Program-made: the position numbers and the translations under genes
Notes under the pieces: generated by a model
Database searches by the model: none
What the model was told of the DNA's origin: nothing
Seen by the model: the letters and a program-made list of their open reading frames with translations, nothing else
Shown: positions 8,688-17,437 of the stretch, piece after piece
Numbering within the stretch: the first letter of the stretch is position 1
Layout: each line of letters starts with the position of its first letter
Assembly: GCA_938003955.1 (NCBI GenBank)
Contig: CALKXE010000159.1
Location: forward strand, 1-34,496
Reading direction: 5' to 3'
Origin: an uncultured Saprospiraceae bacterium
GTDB taxonomy: Bacteria; Bacteroidota; Bacteroidia; Chitinophagales; Saprospiraceae
Length of the DNA stretch: 34,496 bases

Positions 8688-9578
8688 ATGTCTGATAATA
8701 AACGACCGTATATAGAACTTCATATCGCTGTACTTTTGTACGGATTGACTGCTGTGTTGGGAGACTTGATACAATTGCCTGCCGTAATTTTAGTATGGTG
8801 GCGTGTCTTGATTACTACTTTTTCATTGTTGTTTTTTATCAGATTTGGTAAGGATTTATTGACGGTCAAGCGATCAGTTGCAACACCGATCATGTTGATA
8901 GGATGTATTGTGGCGATTCATTGGATTTGTTTCTATGGATCGATCAAGCTTGCGAATGCTTCTGTAGCATTGGTCTGCATGGCTACTACTACAATATTCA
9001 CGTCCCTTTTGGAGCCTTGGATTATGAAAAAGAGAATTGACCCTCTAGAGTTATTGCTCGGTATATTGATAGTGCCTGGGATGATTTTGGTGGTTAATAG
9101 TATCGACATCAGTATGCGTAATGGAGTTATTGTAGGTATTGCTTCAGCTTTTTTTGCTGCATTATTTGGTACATTAAATAAGAAGTATGTAGATAGTACG
9201 ACACCATATATGTTTACGTTTCTTCAGCTAGGTAGTGCGTGGATATTCATCAGTTTAGTGTTGGTTTTAGGAGGTTCTTATTTAGATTTATCTCAATTTT
9301 TTCCACCTAGTATTTCTGATTGGGTGTACGTTATTATTCTCTCCCTTTTATGCACGACACTGGCTTATATCTTAAATTTGAGAGCGTTGAAGGCACTATC
9401 CGCTTACGCTACTAATTTGGTCATTAATTTAGAACCACTTTATGGTATAGTATTAGCGGCGGCTATCTTAAAAGAATACGAACAATTGACGACTAACTTC
9501 TATATTGGTGGAGGTATTATTCTGGCAATAGTTATGTCTTATCCATTTTTGAAAAAAAGATTTTCTCCAACAGTATGA
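8688..9578 (+). CDS. EamA/DMT-superfamily transporter
   Basis: This 296-residue integral membrane protein has about ten hydrophobic helices in two repeated halves, the 10-TM drug/metabolite transporter architecture. Visible features are IELHIAVLLYGLTAVLGDL in helix 1, FYGSIKLANASVALVCMATTTIF in the first EamA repeat, and AYILNLRALKALSAYATNLVINLEPLYGIVLAA near the end of the second repeat. The last stretch is a typical EamA signature. The substrate is unknown; relatives export metabolites or amino acids. It overlaps the downstream methyltransferase by four bases (ATGA), so the two are translationally coupled. Confidence 0.88.
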   Translation: MSDNKRPYIELHIAVLLYGLTAVLGDLIQLPAVILVWWRVLITTFSLLFFIRFGKDLLTVKRSVATPIMLIGCIVAIHWICFYGSIKLANASVALVCMATTTIFTSLLEPWIMKKRIDPLELLLGILIVPGMILVVNSIDISMRNGVIVGIASAFFAALFGTLNKKYVDSTTPYMFTFLQLGSAWIFISLVLVLGGSYLDLSQFFPPSISDWVYVIILSLLCTTLAYILNLRALKALSAYATNLVINLEPLYGIVLAAAILKEYEQLTTNFYIGGGIILAIVMSYPFLKKRFSPTV

Positions 9579-10216
9579 TCGACGAACATTCATTCAAAGC
9601 TATTTATTCTTATTGTGAATCTGTATCTGATTCACCATCTGATGTATTGCATGAGTTATACAGGGAGACACATCTTAAGACCCTTGCTCCTAGGATGGCT
9701 TCAGGTCCTGTGCAAGGTCGGTTTTTGAGTTTGTTTAGTAAATTAGTCGCACCTAAACAGGTTTTGGAGATTGGGACTTTTACAGGATATGCAACTATCT
9801 GTATTGCGGAAGGATTGGCGGAGAAGGGACATATTCATACGATAGAAGTCAATCCAGAACTTAATCATATTTCGGATAAGTACTTCAAAAAGGCCGGTTT
9901 TAGAGATCAAATTACGTCACACATAGGTGATGCCAAGACGATTATTGGTCAACTGTATAGACAATTTGATGTCGTATTTATAGATGCGAAGAAGAAAGAT
10001 TATTCTCTATATTTTGATTTAGTAATAGATAAGGTAAGACCAGGCGGTTATATCTTAGCTGATAATGTACTATGGGGAGGAAAAGTGTATTCTGGAAGTA
10101 AGGATGCAACTACTCTTTCATTAATAGCGTTCAATCAGAAGATGAAAGATGATACTAGAGTGGAAACTTTACTGTTGCCATTGCGTGATGGATTGACCAT
10201 TATGAGAAAAAAGTAA
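9575..10216 (+). CDS. SAM-dependent O-methyltransferase (caffeoyl-CoA/catechol type)
   Basis: This 213-residue class I methyltransferase has the SAM-binding motif I as VLEIGTFTGYATICIAEGL. It is followed by HTIEVNPE, the acidic FDVVFIDAKKKDY (metal/substrate region), and GGYILADNVLWGGKV. This sequence of motifs is diagnostic of the O-methyltransferase family 3 (PF01596), which uses a divalent metal. Length fits the family. The start overlaps the EamA transporter, which suggests modification and export of the same small molecule, but nothing shows which. Cytoplasmic. Confidence 0.92.
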   Translation: MIDEHSFKAIYSYCESVSDSPSDVLHELYRETHLKTLAPRMASGPVQGRFLSLFSKLVAPKQVLEIGTFTGYATICIAEGLAEKGHIHTIEVNPELNHISDKYFKKAGFRDQITSHIGDAKTIIGQLYRQFDVVFIDAKKKDYSLYFDLVIDKVRPGGYILADNVLWGGKVYSGSKDATTLSLIAFNQKMKDDTRVETLLLPLRDGLTIMRKK

Positions 10217-10280
10217 GAGAAACGAAGGGTTTTATAGAAGTCTTTGTCTAACTAATAAGAACATACATTATTTCATTCAA

Positions 10281-10337
10281 TGAAGTGGTTAAAACTAAAG
10301 GTTAAAATAAATCACTTCAATACTCAAGCTATATTTG
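10281..10337 (+). promoter_or_regulatory. Promoter and inverted repeat upstream of ECF sigma operon
   Basis: A perfect Bacteroidota -7 element, TATATTTG, lies at 10330-10337, and the first good ATG is at 10353. Just upstream, TGAAGTG (10281-10287) is inverted as CACTTCA (10313-10319), a possible regulator site. A clear -33 TTG is not seen, which fits an operon read by its own ECF sigma factor. Confidence 0.5.
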
Positions 10338-10352
10338 ACGGATCACCATCAT

Positions 10353-10886
10353 ATGTTGCAGTTAATCTCGGAAGGGAATGAGCTTTCATTTAGAAGGTTA
10401 TATGACTATTATAGTGAGATGGTGTATAATACTGCAATGGGGTTTGTAGGTGATGTAAAGTATGCTGAAGAAATTACGCAAGATGTATTTACTAAGGCCT
10501 ATAGAAATGCAGGATCATTCAAAGGGAATTCTTCTGTGAAAACATGGCTCTATCGAATTACAGTGAATACGTCGCTCAATCAAATCAATAAAAACAAGCG
10601 GCATAGATATTCTGGACTAGAGGATATAGAAAAAATCGAGTATGATCATCCAGGTATTCTTCTTGAAAACAAGGAAAATGCAAAGACTCTGCAATTGGCA
10701 ATAAACGCTCTTGCGGAAACACAGAAAACCGCTTTTGTGTTGAGTTTTGTTGAAGGTTTACCTCGGCAAGAAGTAGCGGATATAATGGAAACTAGTCTAA
10801 AAGCTGTAGAGTCATTGTTGCAAAGAGCAAAGGGGAACCTTAGAACTAAATTAGAAAAAATGTATCCTTACCGAAGGAAAAAGTAA
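10353..10886 (+). CDS. ECF-type RNA polymerase sigma factor
   Basis: This 177-residue sigma-70 family factor has region 2 visible in FRRLYDYYSEMVYNTAMGFVG, EEITQDVFTKAYRNAGSF and SSVKTWLYRITVNTSLNQINK. Region 4 is visible in ALAETQKTAFVLSFVEGLPRQEVADIMETSLKAVESLLQRAKGNLR, a helix-turn-helix that reads the -35 region. The frame is open from a TTG at 10335, but that TTG belongs to a TATATTTG promoter, so ATG 10353 is preferred. It begins a tight operon with a small one-TM protein, a Spy-like protein, MbnP and MbnH, and presumably drives it in response to an envelope or metal signal. Confidence 0.9.
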   Translation: MLQLISEGNELSFRRLYDYYSEMVYNTAMGFVGDVKYAEEITQDVFTKAYRNAGSFKGNSSVKTWLYRITVNTSLNQINKNKRHRYSGLEDIEKIEYDHPGILLENKENAKTLQLAINALAETQKTAFVLSFVEGLPRQEVADIMETSLKAVESLLQRAKGNLRTKLEKMYPYRRKK

Positions 10887-10911
10887 ATTGTAATGTCTTA
10901 TAAGTAGAAAT

Positions 10912-11199
10912 ATGAAACAAGTAAAAGATTTATGGATAGAAAGTGTGATGAATAGTCACCAAGGAAAGATGAAGTTGAGACCGTCAGAGTCTTTGTTTGA
11001 CCGTATACCAATGAATTCTAATAAAGTTAGGATAATGAGTCTTAGGCAAATGAAAATTGCGGGTGTTGCAGCATCTTTACTGATATTAATTAATAGTGTA
11101 GCGATCCAAAGTATCAATACCTCAATGGCATCAGAGTCAGGTGATATTGCTTATGAGGATCAACTTATTTCTGATTATAATTTATATAAATATGAATAA
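10912..11199 (+). CDS. Small single-pass membrane protein, putative anti-sigma factor
   Basis: This 95-residue protein has a basic, soluble N-terminus, one transmembrane helix near residues 48-63 (KIAGVAASLLILINSVAIQ) and a short acidic exterior tail. Its position right after an ECF sigma gene and its topology fit the role of the cognate anti-sigma factor, although the zinc-binding ZAS motif is absent. Homologues in this position in Bacteroidota are often annotated hypothetical. The last eight bases overlap the next gene. The function is inferred from context and topology only. Confidence 0.6.
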   Translation: MKQVKDLWIESVMNSHQGKMKLRPSESLFDRIPMNSNKVRIMSLRQMKIAGVAASLLILINSVAIQSINTSMASESGDIAYEDQLISDYNLYKYE

Positions 11200-11659
11200 G
11201 CTCAAATTTTATAAAATAACTACTATTTGTCTACTGCTACTTAATGTAATATTGGTATCTGCTTTTTTAATCACAAAACCGAAAACCAGACCTGGAGCTA
11301 AAAACAGGTTAAATGTCAAAGATCATTTTAAAATGGATGAAGCTCAGCATGATCAATTTTTGACAAATGTTGAAGCTCATCATGAAGAAATGAAAGCGAT
11401 AAAGGAAAAGCAAATTGAAATACTACAGCCTTACTTGTATAGTATAGCCGATAAGCAACAATCGAAAGATCAATCAGCTACTTTGAATCTGATGAAAGAA
11501 CTGGAAGAGAAGAAATTAATCTCCATATATTCACACTTAGAGGATGTAAAGAGTATTTTGAGTGATGATCAATTGCCTTTATTTGATTTGTTTCTAAAGC
11601 ACAGATTGGATGACCTAACAGAAAAGAATAAACAAATGCGACCACATAAAAAGAAATGA
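11192..11659 (+). CDS. CpxP/Spy-like periplasmic sensor protein
   Basis: From ATG 11192 this gives 155 residues, with an N-terminal membrane anchor (CLLLLNVILVSAFLI) and a long, charged helical exterior part. The exterior contains DHFKMDEAQHDQFLTNVEAHHEEMKAIKEKQ and a later LEEKKLISIYSHLEDVKSILSDDQLPLFDLFL. This architecture, with a DxxQ-type helix and a later D-Q/L helix, resembles periplasmic heavy-metal sensors and Spy/CpxP chaperones (LTxxQ-like). The gene overlaps its neighbours by a few bases, so it belongs to the ECF operon. It may sense metal or envelope stress. The longer frame from 11141 is not supported by the family. Confidence 0.7.
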   Translation: MNKLKFYKITTICLLLLNVILVSAFLITKPKTRPGAKNRLNVKDHFKMDEAQHDQFLTNVEAHHEEMKAIKEKQIEILQPYLYSIADKQQSKDQSATLNLMKELEEKKLISIYSHLEDVKSILSDDQLPLFDLFLKHRLDDLTEKNKQMRPHKKK

Positions 11660-12336
11660 TGAAGAGTGCATTTATTATATTTTTCACTTTGATTAGTTTT
11701 GTCATTGAGGCTCAATCAATACAATCTATCAAAATTTCTTTTGTTCCTATGTTCAATAATCAATTATTGGAATTGGATAAGCCATTAAATCAGGACAATC
11801 AGACGATATCAAAGTTGAAATTTTATATTTCTAATATTAATTTTTTAGATGGCGATCAGTTAGTTTGGTCTGAGTCAGAAAGTTATCATTTGGTAGACAT
11901 GGAGGATAGAGAAAGTATGGAGTTACTTTTGGATATTCCAGATAATATAGATGTGAGTAGTTTGAATTTTGATCTTGGTGTGGATAGTCTTGCTAATGTG
12001 TCTGGAGCAATGTCGGATGATTTGGATCCTATGCATGGTATGTATTGGGCTTGGCAGAGTGGATATATCAATGTGAAGATTGAGGGTAAATCTGATACGT
12101 GCCCTGCAAGAAAAAATAAGTTTCAATATCACTTGGGAGGGTTTCTAGCTCCAAATGTTTCTCTGCAGAAAGTATCATTAAAACTTAATAAGGTCGAAGA
12201 TATAGATGTGTCAATTGATATCGCTAAGTTGTTCGAAACTATTGACATATCTAAAACGTATGAAATCATGAGTCCAAGAGCGGAAGCGGTATCTATATCT
12301 CAAAAAATAGCATCACTTTTCGAAATAAGAGAATGA
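11656..12336 (+). CDS. MbnP-family copper-associated protein
   Basis: This 226-residue protein has a signal peptide ending near Ala19 (FVIEAQ) and the hallmark segment DPMHGMYWAWQSGYINVKIEG (residues 125-144). It is followed by a Cys-containing SDTCPARKNKFQYHLGG. This pattern defines MbnP proteins, in which a tryptophan is oxidised to kynurenine by the partner MbnH and copper binding then follows. Trp131 and Trp133 are the visible candidates. The downstream gene encodes MbnH and overlaps by four bases. The start could be 11656 or 11659, because ATG occurs twice in a row. Periplasmic or lipid-exposed location. Confidence 0.85.
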   Translation: MMKSAFIIFFTLISFVIEAQSIQSIKISFVPMFNNQLLELDKPLNQDNQTISKLKFYISNINFLDGDQLVWSESESYHLVDMEDRESMELLLDIPDNIDVSSLNFDLGVDSLANVSGAMSDDLDPMHGMYWAWQSGYINVKIEGKSDTCPARKNKFQYHLGGFLAPNVSLQKVSLKLNKVEDIDVSIDIAKLFETIDISKTYEIMSPRAEAVSISQKIASLFEIRE

Positions 12337-13343
12337 AGAAGTGGTACATCGTAATATTCGGATTAGTGTTTGGGTTATTAGGTTTTTTAGAATCTAGCAT
12401 CGTCGAATTAGAATGTCCTGATCACTTTCCTGAACCTCTCTATGATTTTTCGAAGAATGAACTTAGAGATGCAAATATACTGCTGGGAAAAACTTTGTTT
12501 TACGATCCTATTTTGTCTATCGATGGAACGATCTCTTGCGCTTCTTGTCATTCTCCTTACCACGCTTTTGCACATACTGATCATGATCTCAGTCACGGGA
12601 TAGACGATATTATAGGTATTCGAAATGCCCCACCATTATTTAATCTTGCTTGGCAAAATACGTTTATGTGGGATGGTGCGATCAGTCATCTAGATATGCA
12701 ATCTTTAGCACCAATGACTAGTCCCTCTGAGATGGGGAATAATTTGATGAATATCATTGCTAGTTTAGAAGCATCAAAAAAGTATAAATTATTGTTCTTT
12801 GAATCTTATGGAGATTCTACTATTACTGGACAGCGTTTGTTATTGGCTATGTCACAGTTTCAGTTGACACTGGTGTCTGGTAATTCGAAATATGATAGAA
12901 TTAAGCAAAGTCAGGACACGTTTACTGTTCAAGAGAAAAAAGGATATGAATTATATAAGGTGAATTGCAGTAGTTGCCATACTGAGCCATTGTTTATCAA
13001 TGAGGACTTTGCTAGTAATGGTCTATCGGTAGATTCTACATTGATGGATTTTGGGAAAGGAGGGGTGACAATGATAAAAGAAGATAGCTTAATGTTCAAA
13101 GTACCTTCGTTGAGGAACTTGGCCTACACGAAGCCATATATGCATGATGGTAGGTTCGAGAAATTAAGAGAAGTGCTCAATCACTATACTGATGAAGTGC
13201 AAGTTTATGATTTTCCAGGTTCTGATAATAGAATCTCTGTCAATGTGGATTTATCGAGCAATGAAAAGTCAGATATATTAGCATTTTTGAGAATATTGAA
13301 TGATGAAGAATTTGTGTTTAATAAAGAGCATAGGGAACGGTGA
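12333..13343 (+). CDS. MbnH/MauG-like diheme cytochrome c peroxidase family protein
   Basis: This 336-residue exported protein has an N-terminal hydrophobic anchor (residues 5-19). It carries two c-type heme motifs, CASCH (Cys69-His73) and CSSCH (Cys212-His216), which give the diheme layout of bacterial cytochrome c peroxidases and MauG. Other typical segments are RNAPPLFNLAWQNTFMWDGAI, MTSPSEMGN, and the distal FKVPSLRNLAYTKPYMHDGRF. The gene overlaps MbnP, so it is best read as MbnH, which oxidises a tryptophan of MbnP, rather than as a general peroxidase. It ends the ECF operon. Confidence 0.88.
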   Translation: MKKWYIVIFGLVFGLLGFLESSIVELECPDHFPEPLYDFSKNELRDANILLGKTLFYDPILSIDGTISCASCHSPYHAFAHTDHDLSHGIDDIIGIRNAPPLFNLAWQNTFMWDGAISHLDMQSLAPMTSPSEMGNNLMNIIASLEASKKYKLLFFESYGDSTITGQRLLLAMSQFQLTLVSGNSKYDRIKQSQDTFTVQEKKGYELYKVNCSSCHTEPLFINEDFASNGLSVDSTLMDFGKGGVTMIKEDSLMFKVPSLRNLAYTKPYMHDGRFEKLREVLNHYTDEVQVYDFPGSDNRISVNVDLSSNEKSDILAFLRILNDEEFVFNKEHRER

Positions 13344-13580
13344 ATTATATGGTTCTTTGGACAGTTGATCAGGGAGAAGTCTTTTTCTGCTGAAAATTCT
13401 AGATCTAGTGGTTTGTATTTATCTTTATACTTTTGTTCCATATTTTGACAAGGTTTAATGGTGACATCACCAAAGTTAAACTGCTTAAAATATAATTTGA
13501 AGAATAATATAAATATACTATTCAAAAGCGAAGGATATGTGAAAACAACTTGTCCAACTAAAAAATCTAACTTTAAGACT

Positions 13581-14948
13581 ATGAAAACAACTTTTAGCTT
13601 TTTGATTTGCACGATGCTAAGTTTTGCCGCACAGGCACAACTATCGCCGGCCATCACAGCATGGTTACAGAACACAACAGAGACAGGAACATATTATGTG
13701 TCTGGTAATTCTACGGCGCTAGAAAATAATATCCTTGTTAATTGCCAAACAGTAGAATATTCAGATGATTTTGTATACGTACATACAAAAGGAATACCAT
13801 CATATGCGACGGGGCCGTTTTCTGACGGTAATCCATCACAAGCTTCTGATCAAGATGCGATATATAAGATGCCATTGAATCCGACACCTAATAATGGGAA
13901 TTTAGATAATACAGTGGGTGGTAACATTGGAATCTTTGTGAATGGAGTTTCTCTTTTTGACTATAGAGATGGAGTTGGTTGGAATCCTAATACCAATGCA
14001 CTCTGTGGTGGTCCAGGAAATGCTCCTTGTCCAGGAGGACCTATGGCACAAACAGATTGGACTAGAGATGCAATACCTGCGGAGAAGCCAGGGTTTGATT
14101 GCTCGAAGGCACATCCAGCTATGGGTAATTACCACCATCACCAGAATCCTTCTGCATTCAAACTAGATCTTAATGTGGTCTCTGATATTTGTAATCTTTA
14201 TGATGCTGATGGCCTTTATGCGATAAATCCAGAAGCTCACTCCCCATTGATAGGTTATGCCTATGACGGTTATCCAATATACGGAGCATATGGATATACT
14301 AATGCAGATGGTACAGGTGGAATAGAAAGAATAAAATCAGGTTATCAATTAAGGAATATTACAGTACGGGAAACATACGCTGACGGATCAGACGTGTCAG
14401 ATGGTCCTGTAATAGGGAGTACGTATATACTAGGATACTTCAGAGAAGATTACGAATGGGTAGCTCATGATACTGATGATTACCTTGATGTACATAATGG
14501 AAGACAATGTGTAACGCCAGAATATCCAGATGGAACATATGCATATTTTGCAACTGTGGACGAGAACTGGAATTCAACATATCCGTATGTAGTAGGACCT
14601 ACTTTTTATGGGGATTTTGAAAGAAGAGATGTTAATTCTGTAAATGAGACAACGACAGTGTATGATGGAACGGTAGCGACAAACGAGCTTGACTTGAATA
14701 GCACTGATGTAACAATCTTTCCTAATCCGACTTCAGATTTGATAGCGGTACAGATTAATACTTTGGTAGAGGATGATGTTACTGTAGAGCTTATAAATGT
14801 AAGTGGGCAAATAGTAGATACAAAAACGATATCTAAAGGAAGTACGATTGCGTATTTTGATATACAGACTTTATACGACGGTGTATACTTAGTTAGATTA
14901 AATAACGGGACACACTCGACGACTAAGAAAATCGTAGTTGAACGTTAG
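13581..14948 (+). CDS. Secreted YHYH-domain protein with T9SS sorting domain
   Basis: From ATG 13581 this is a 455-residue protein with a signal peptide (MKTTFSFLICTMLSFAAQAQ). The middle contains the YHYH-domain block (PF14240): a GNIGIFVNGVSLFDYRDGVGWNP stretch, KAHPAMGNYHHHQNP with the histidine cluster, SPLIGYAYDGYPIYGAYGY and YWVAHDTDDYLDVHNGR-like text. The last 75 residues form a type IX secretion C-terminal domain (FPNPTSDLIAVQ to GVYLVRLNNG, ending in KKIVVER). It is therefore exported to the cell surface by T9SS. The role of YHYH domains is not established. The frame is open from 13458, but only ATG 13581 provides a signal peptide. Confidence 0.9.
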   Translation: MKTTFSFLICTMLSFAAQAQLSPAITAWLQNTTETGTYYVSGNSTALENNILVNCQTVEYSDDFVYVHTKGIPSYATGPFSDGNPSQASDQDAIYKMPLNPTPNNGNLDNTVGGNIGIFVNGVSLFDYRDGVGWNPNTNALCGGPGNAPCPGGPMAQTDWTRDAIPAEKPGFDCSKAHPAMGNYHHHQNPSAFKLDLNVVSDICNLYDADGLYAINPEAHSPLIGYAYDGYPIYGAYGYTNADGTGGIERIKSGYQLRNITVRETYADGSDVSDGPVIGSTYILGYFREDYEWVAHDTDDYLDVHNGRQCVTPEYPDGTYAYFATVDENWNSTYPYVVGPTFYGDFERRDVNSVNETTTVYDGTVATNELDLNSTDVTIFPNPTSDLIAVQINTLVEDDVTVELINVSGQIVDTKTISKGSTIAYFDIQTLYDGVYLVRLNNGTHSTTKKIVVER

Positions 14949-14982
14949 ACATTGAAGATATAAATGGAATGATTAAAATATT

Positions 14983-15019
14983 CCCCCAATAAGCTAATTA
15001 CTTATTGGGGGATTTTTTT
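14983..15019 (+). terminator. Strong rho-independent terminator after the YHYH gene
   Basis: CCCCCAATAA (14983-14992) is perfectly inverted as TTATTGGGGG (15002-15011) around a 9-base loop, with a T7 tract beginning at 15013. Confidence 0.92.
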
Positions 15020-15117
15020 GGACATTATTTTTTGGCTAAATGGAAAGTGAGAGGCCTGACTATACAATGACGAATCGAATAGATATTTCATTTAGATTTG
15101 TAATAGATATTAACTTA

Positions 15118-15158
15118 ATGCCATTTCTGAATAACACTTAAAATTATGGCATAATGCC
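15118..15158. promoter_or_regulatory. Inverted repeats upstream of the 15234 gene (possible operator)
   Basis: ATGCCAT (15118-15124) is inverted as ATGGCAT (15146-15152), and GGCATAATGCC (15148-15158) is itself nearly palindromic. They lie 75-115 bases before the next gene and could bind a regulator or fold in the leader. Confidence 0.35.
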
Positions 15159-15233
15159 GATACATATTGAACGGCACTTATGAAATAAGTGACATCTTCT
15201 ATATTAATCGGTATAATTACGAAACATGAAACT

Positions 15234-15917
15234 ATGAGAATTTTACTTGCTTTACTATTTATCGGTTTTTCTATGATTTCATATTCTCAGATGGATGTAA
15301 TAAAGTTAAACAACCCATCTTTCGAAGATACACCTAGAAAAGGTGGAGTTTTAAAAGAAATTGAAGGATGGTATGATTGTGGAATTGATAATTTTCCTGA
15401 AGAGTCAGCTCCAGATATACATCCTGGAGGATATTGGGGAGTTGATGATAAGTCATACGAAGGCGAAACATATCTGGGATTGGTGGTTAGAGATAATGAA
15501 ACATGGGAGTCAGTCTGTCAAAGGTTAATAACAGGAAGTGGAGAAATAGAGCGGATAGAGGAAGGTAATTGCTATAGATTATCAATGGCTGTAGCACGGT
15601 CAGAAAAATATTTGAGTGGTTCTAGATTTGCTCTTGAAAATGCTAGACCTAAATCACAGGCCTATAATTACAATACACCAGTTGTTGTACGTATTTGGGG
15701 AGGTAATAGTTTTTGCAATAAAAAAGAACTTTTGGCTAAGTCTGAGCCAGTCATTAATTCTGAATGGGAGACTATAGATTTGAATTTTACACCAACAATA
15801 GATTGTGAATTTATAACCATTGAAGCATATTATAATATACCTGTACTTGTGCCATATAACGGTCACGTCCTCATCGATAATTTATCTGAGATCATTCAGG
15901 TAGCGTGTAAAGATTGA
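15234..15917 (+). CDS. Secreted protein with carbohydrate-binding-like beta-sandwich fold
   Basis: From ATG 15234 this is a 227-residue protein with a signal peptide (MRILLALLFIGFSMISYSQ). The mature part contains NPSFEDTPRKGG, GWYDCG, SAPDIHPGGYWGV, GETYLGLVVRDNETWESV, and later NSEWETIDLNFTP and HVLIDNLSEI. This NPSFE...YLGLVVRDN...VLIDNL pattern recurs in Bacteroidota proteins that contain an OmpA-like or gliding-related domain and resembles carbohydrate-binding modules. No C-terminal sorting domain is present, so it is probably periplasmic or surface-associated. The ORF extends upstream to 15189, but only the later ATG gives a clean signal peptide. Confidence 0.65.
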   Translation: MRILLALLFIGFSMISYSQMDVIKLNNPSFEDTPRKGGVLKEIEGWYDCGIDNFPEESAPDIHPGGYWGVDDKSYEGETYLGLVVRDNETWESVCQRLITGSGEIERIEEGNCYRLSMAVARSEKYLSGSRFALENARPKSQAYNYNTPVVVRIWGGNSFCNKKELLAKSEPVINSEWETIDLNFTPTIDCEFITIEAYYNIPVLVPYNGHVLIDNLSEIIQVACKD

Positions 15918-16001
15918 AGTATGAAATATGATTAGTAATTAATTTTTAGCTCTTCTTGTTTGATCTAAGAACTCACTATATTGACAAAAATATATAATTG
16001 A

Positions 16002-17381
16002 ATGGAGTCAATAGAAAAATTAATAGCGGACTTTTCTTCTTTTGTTTGGGGACCTCCATTGGTCTTTTTACTTATTGGCGGTGGATTGTACCTTTTAGTA
16101 CTTTCTAGATTCTTGCCTTTCCGATATCTGGGGCATGCTATTCAAGTACTACGCGGTAAATATGATGATCCCAATGACGCTGGTCAGATAAGTCATTTTC
16201 AAGCATTGTCAACCGCGCTGTCATCTACGATAGGCATGGGGAATATTGCAGGAGTGGCTGTGGCTATATCGATAGGTGGTCCTGGAGCGATGTTTTGGAT
16301 GTGGGTAAGCGCTATTGTAGGAATGTCTACTAAGTTTTTTACATCGACTCTGGCAATAATGTATAGAGGAAAAGACAGTGTGGGGGAATTACAAGGAGGA
16401 CCTATGTATTTTATAATGGAAGGATTAGGTAAATCTTGGAAGCCACTAGCAGTTATGTTTAGTTTTTTTGGATTGCTGGGAGCACTTCCTGTGGTAAATG
16501 TTAACCAATTAACGCAAGCGATTAATGACATTGTTTTAATTCCCAATGGAGTAGAAGTAAGCTTTGCGTCTAATATGATTATAGCTATTGTATTAATAGT
16601 ATTGACATCCCTGGTGATGTTTGGTGGATTGAAAAGAATAAGCAGTACGGCTGCTAAGATGGTTCCGAGTATGGTTTTACTTTATTTTGTTTTTGTAATG
16701 ATCATTCTAGGTTCACATTATGAAGAAGTGCCTAGATATCTAATCATGATGGTGACAGATGCTTTTGCAGCGGAAAACTATAAAGGAGATCCAATGTTTG
16801 GAGGCGTCCTAGGAGCATTGATCTTACATGGAATTCGAAGAGGAGCATTTTCTAACGAAGCGGGTATTGGTACGGCACCTCTAGCACATGGAGCTGCCAA
16901 GACGGATGAGCCAGTTAGAGAAGGTTTAGTTGCTATGCTAGGCCCCGCTATAGATACATTAGTGGTTTGTACTTTAACAGCTTTAGCTATATTAGTTACT
17001 GGTGTTTGGGAAACCACTACCAGTAATGGTGTAAGTTTGACCGCTTCTGCATTTGGGGAAGCCATGCCAGGGATTGGACCTTATTTACTTATGATATGTG
17101 TGTTCATTTTTAGTTTGTCATCTTTATTTTCTTATTCTTACTATGGGACTAAATGTCTATCATTTCTTATAGGTGCGGATAAAAAACACTACTATAATTA
17201 CTTCTATATATTAAGTATAATTTTGGCTGCTACAACACCTTTTAGCGCGATGTTAAATTTGATTGATGGCGTTTTTGCCTTGATGGCAATTCCTACAATG
17301 GTTTCTACATTTATATTAGCACCCAAAGTGATCCATGAGATTAAAAGATATGTGCAAAGGCTGCAAGAGGCTAAGGATTAA
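16002..17381 (+). CDS. Sodium:alanine/glycine symporter (AGCS family)
   Basis: This 459-residue inner-membrane protein has about 11 transmembrane helices. Family signatures are LSTALSSTIGMGNIAGVAVAISIGGPGAMFWMWVSAIVGMSTKF near the N-terminus and GIRRGAFSNEAGIGTAPLAHGAAKTDEPVREGLVAMLGPAIDTLVVCTLTAL in the second half. The second block is the AGCS fingerprint. The protein imports alanine, glycine or similar small amino acids with sodium. Length is standard. Gene order gives no extra clue; it converges on arfB. Confidence 0.94.
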   Translation: MESIEKLIADFSSFVWGPPLVFLLIGGGLYLLVLSRFLPFRYLGHAIQVLRGKYDDPNDAGQISHFQALSTALSSTIGMGNIAGVAVAISIGGPGAMFWMWVSAIVGMSTKFFTSTLAIMYRGKDSVGELQGGPMYFIMEGLGKSWKPLAVMFSFFGLLGALPVVNVNQLTQAINDIVLIPNGVEVSFASNMIIAIVLIVLTSLVMFGGLKRISSTAAKMVPSMVLLYFVFVMIILGSHYEEVPRYLIMMVTDAFAAENYKGDPMFGGVLGALILHGIRRGAFSNEAGIGTAPLAHGAAKTDEPVREGLVAMLGPAIDTLVVCTLTALAILVTGVWETTTSNGVSLTASAFGEAMPGIGPYLLMICVFIFSLSSLFSYSYYGTKCLSFLIGADKKHYYNYFYILSIILAATTPFSAMLNLIDGVFALMAIPTMVSTFILAPKVIHEIKRYVQRLQEAKD

Positions 17382-17437
17382 CGTAGGTATGTTGATTTTT
17401 AATGGAACCGGTAAGAGGGTTATTACGGACTACATGA

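Noticed and set aside
13205..13675. 156-residue minus-strand ORF across the MbnH/YHYH gap
   Set aside because: It overlaps two convincing plus-strand genes and shows no recognisable domain or signal.
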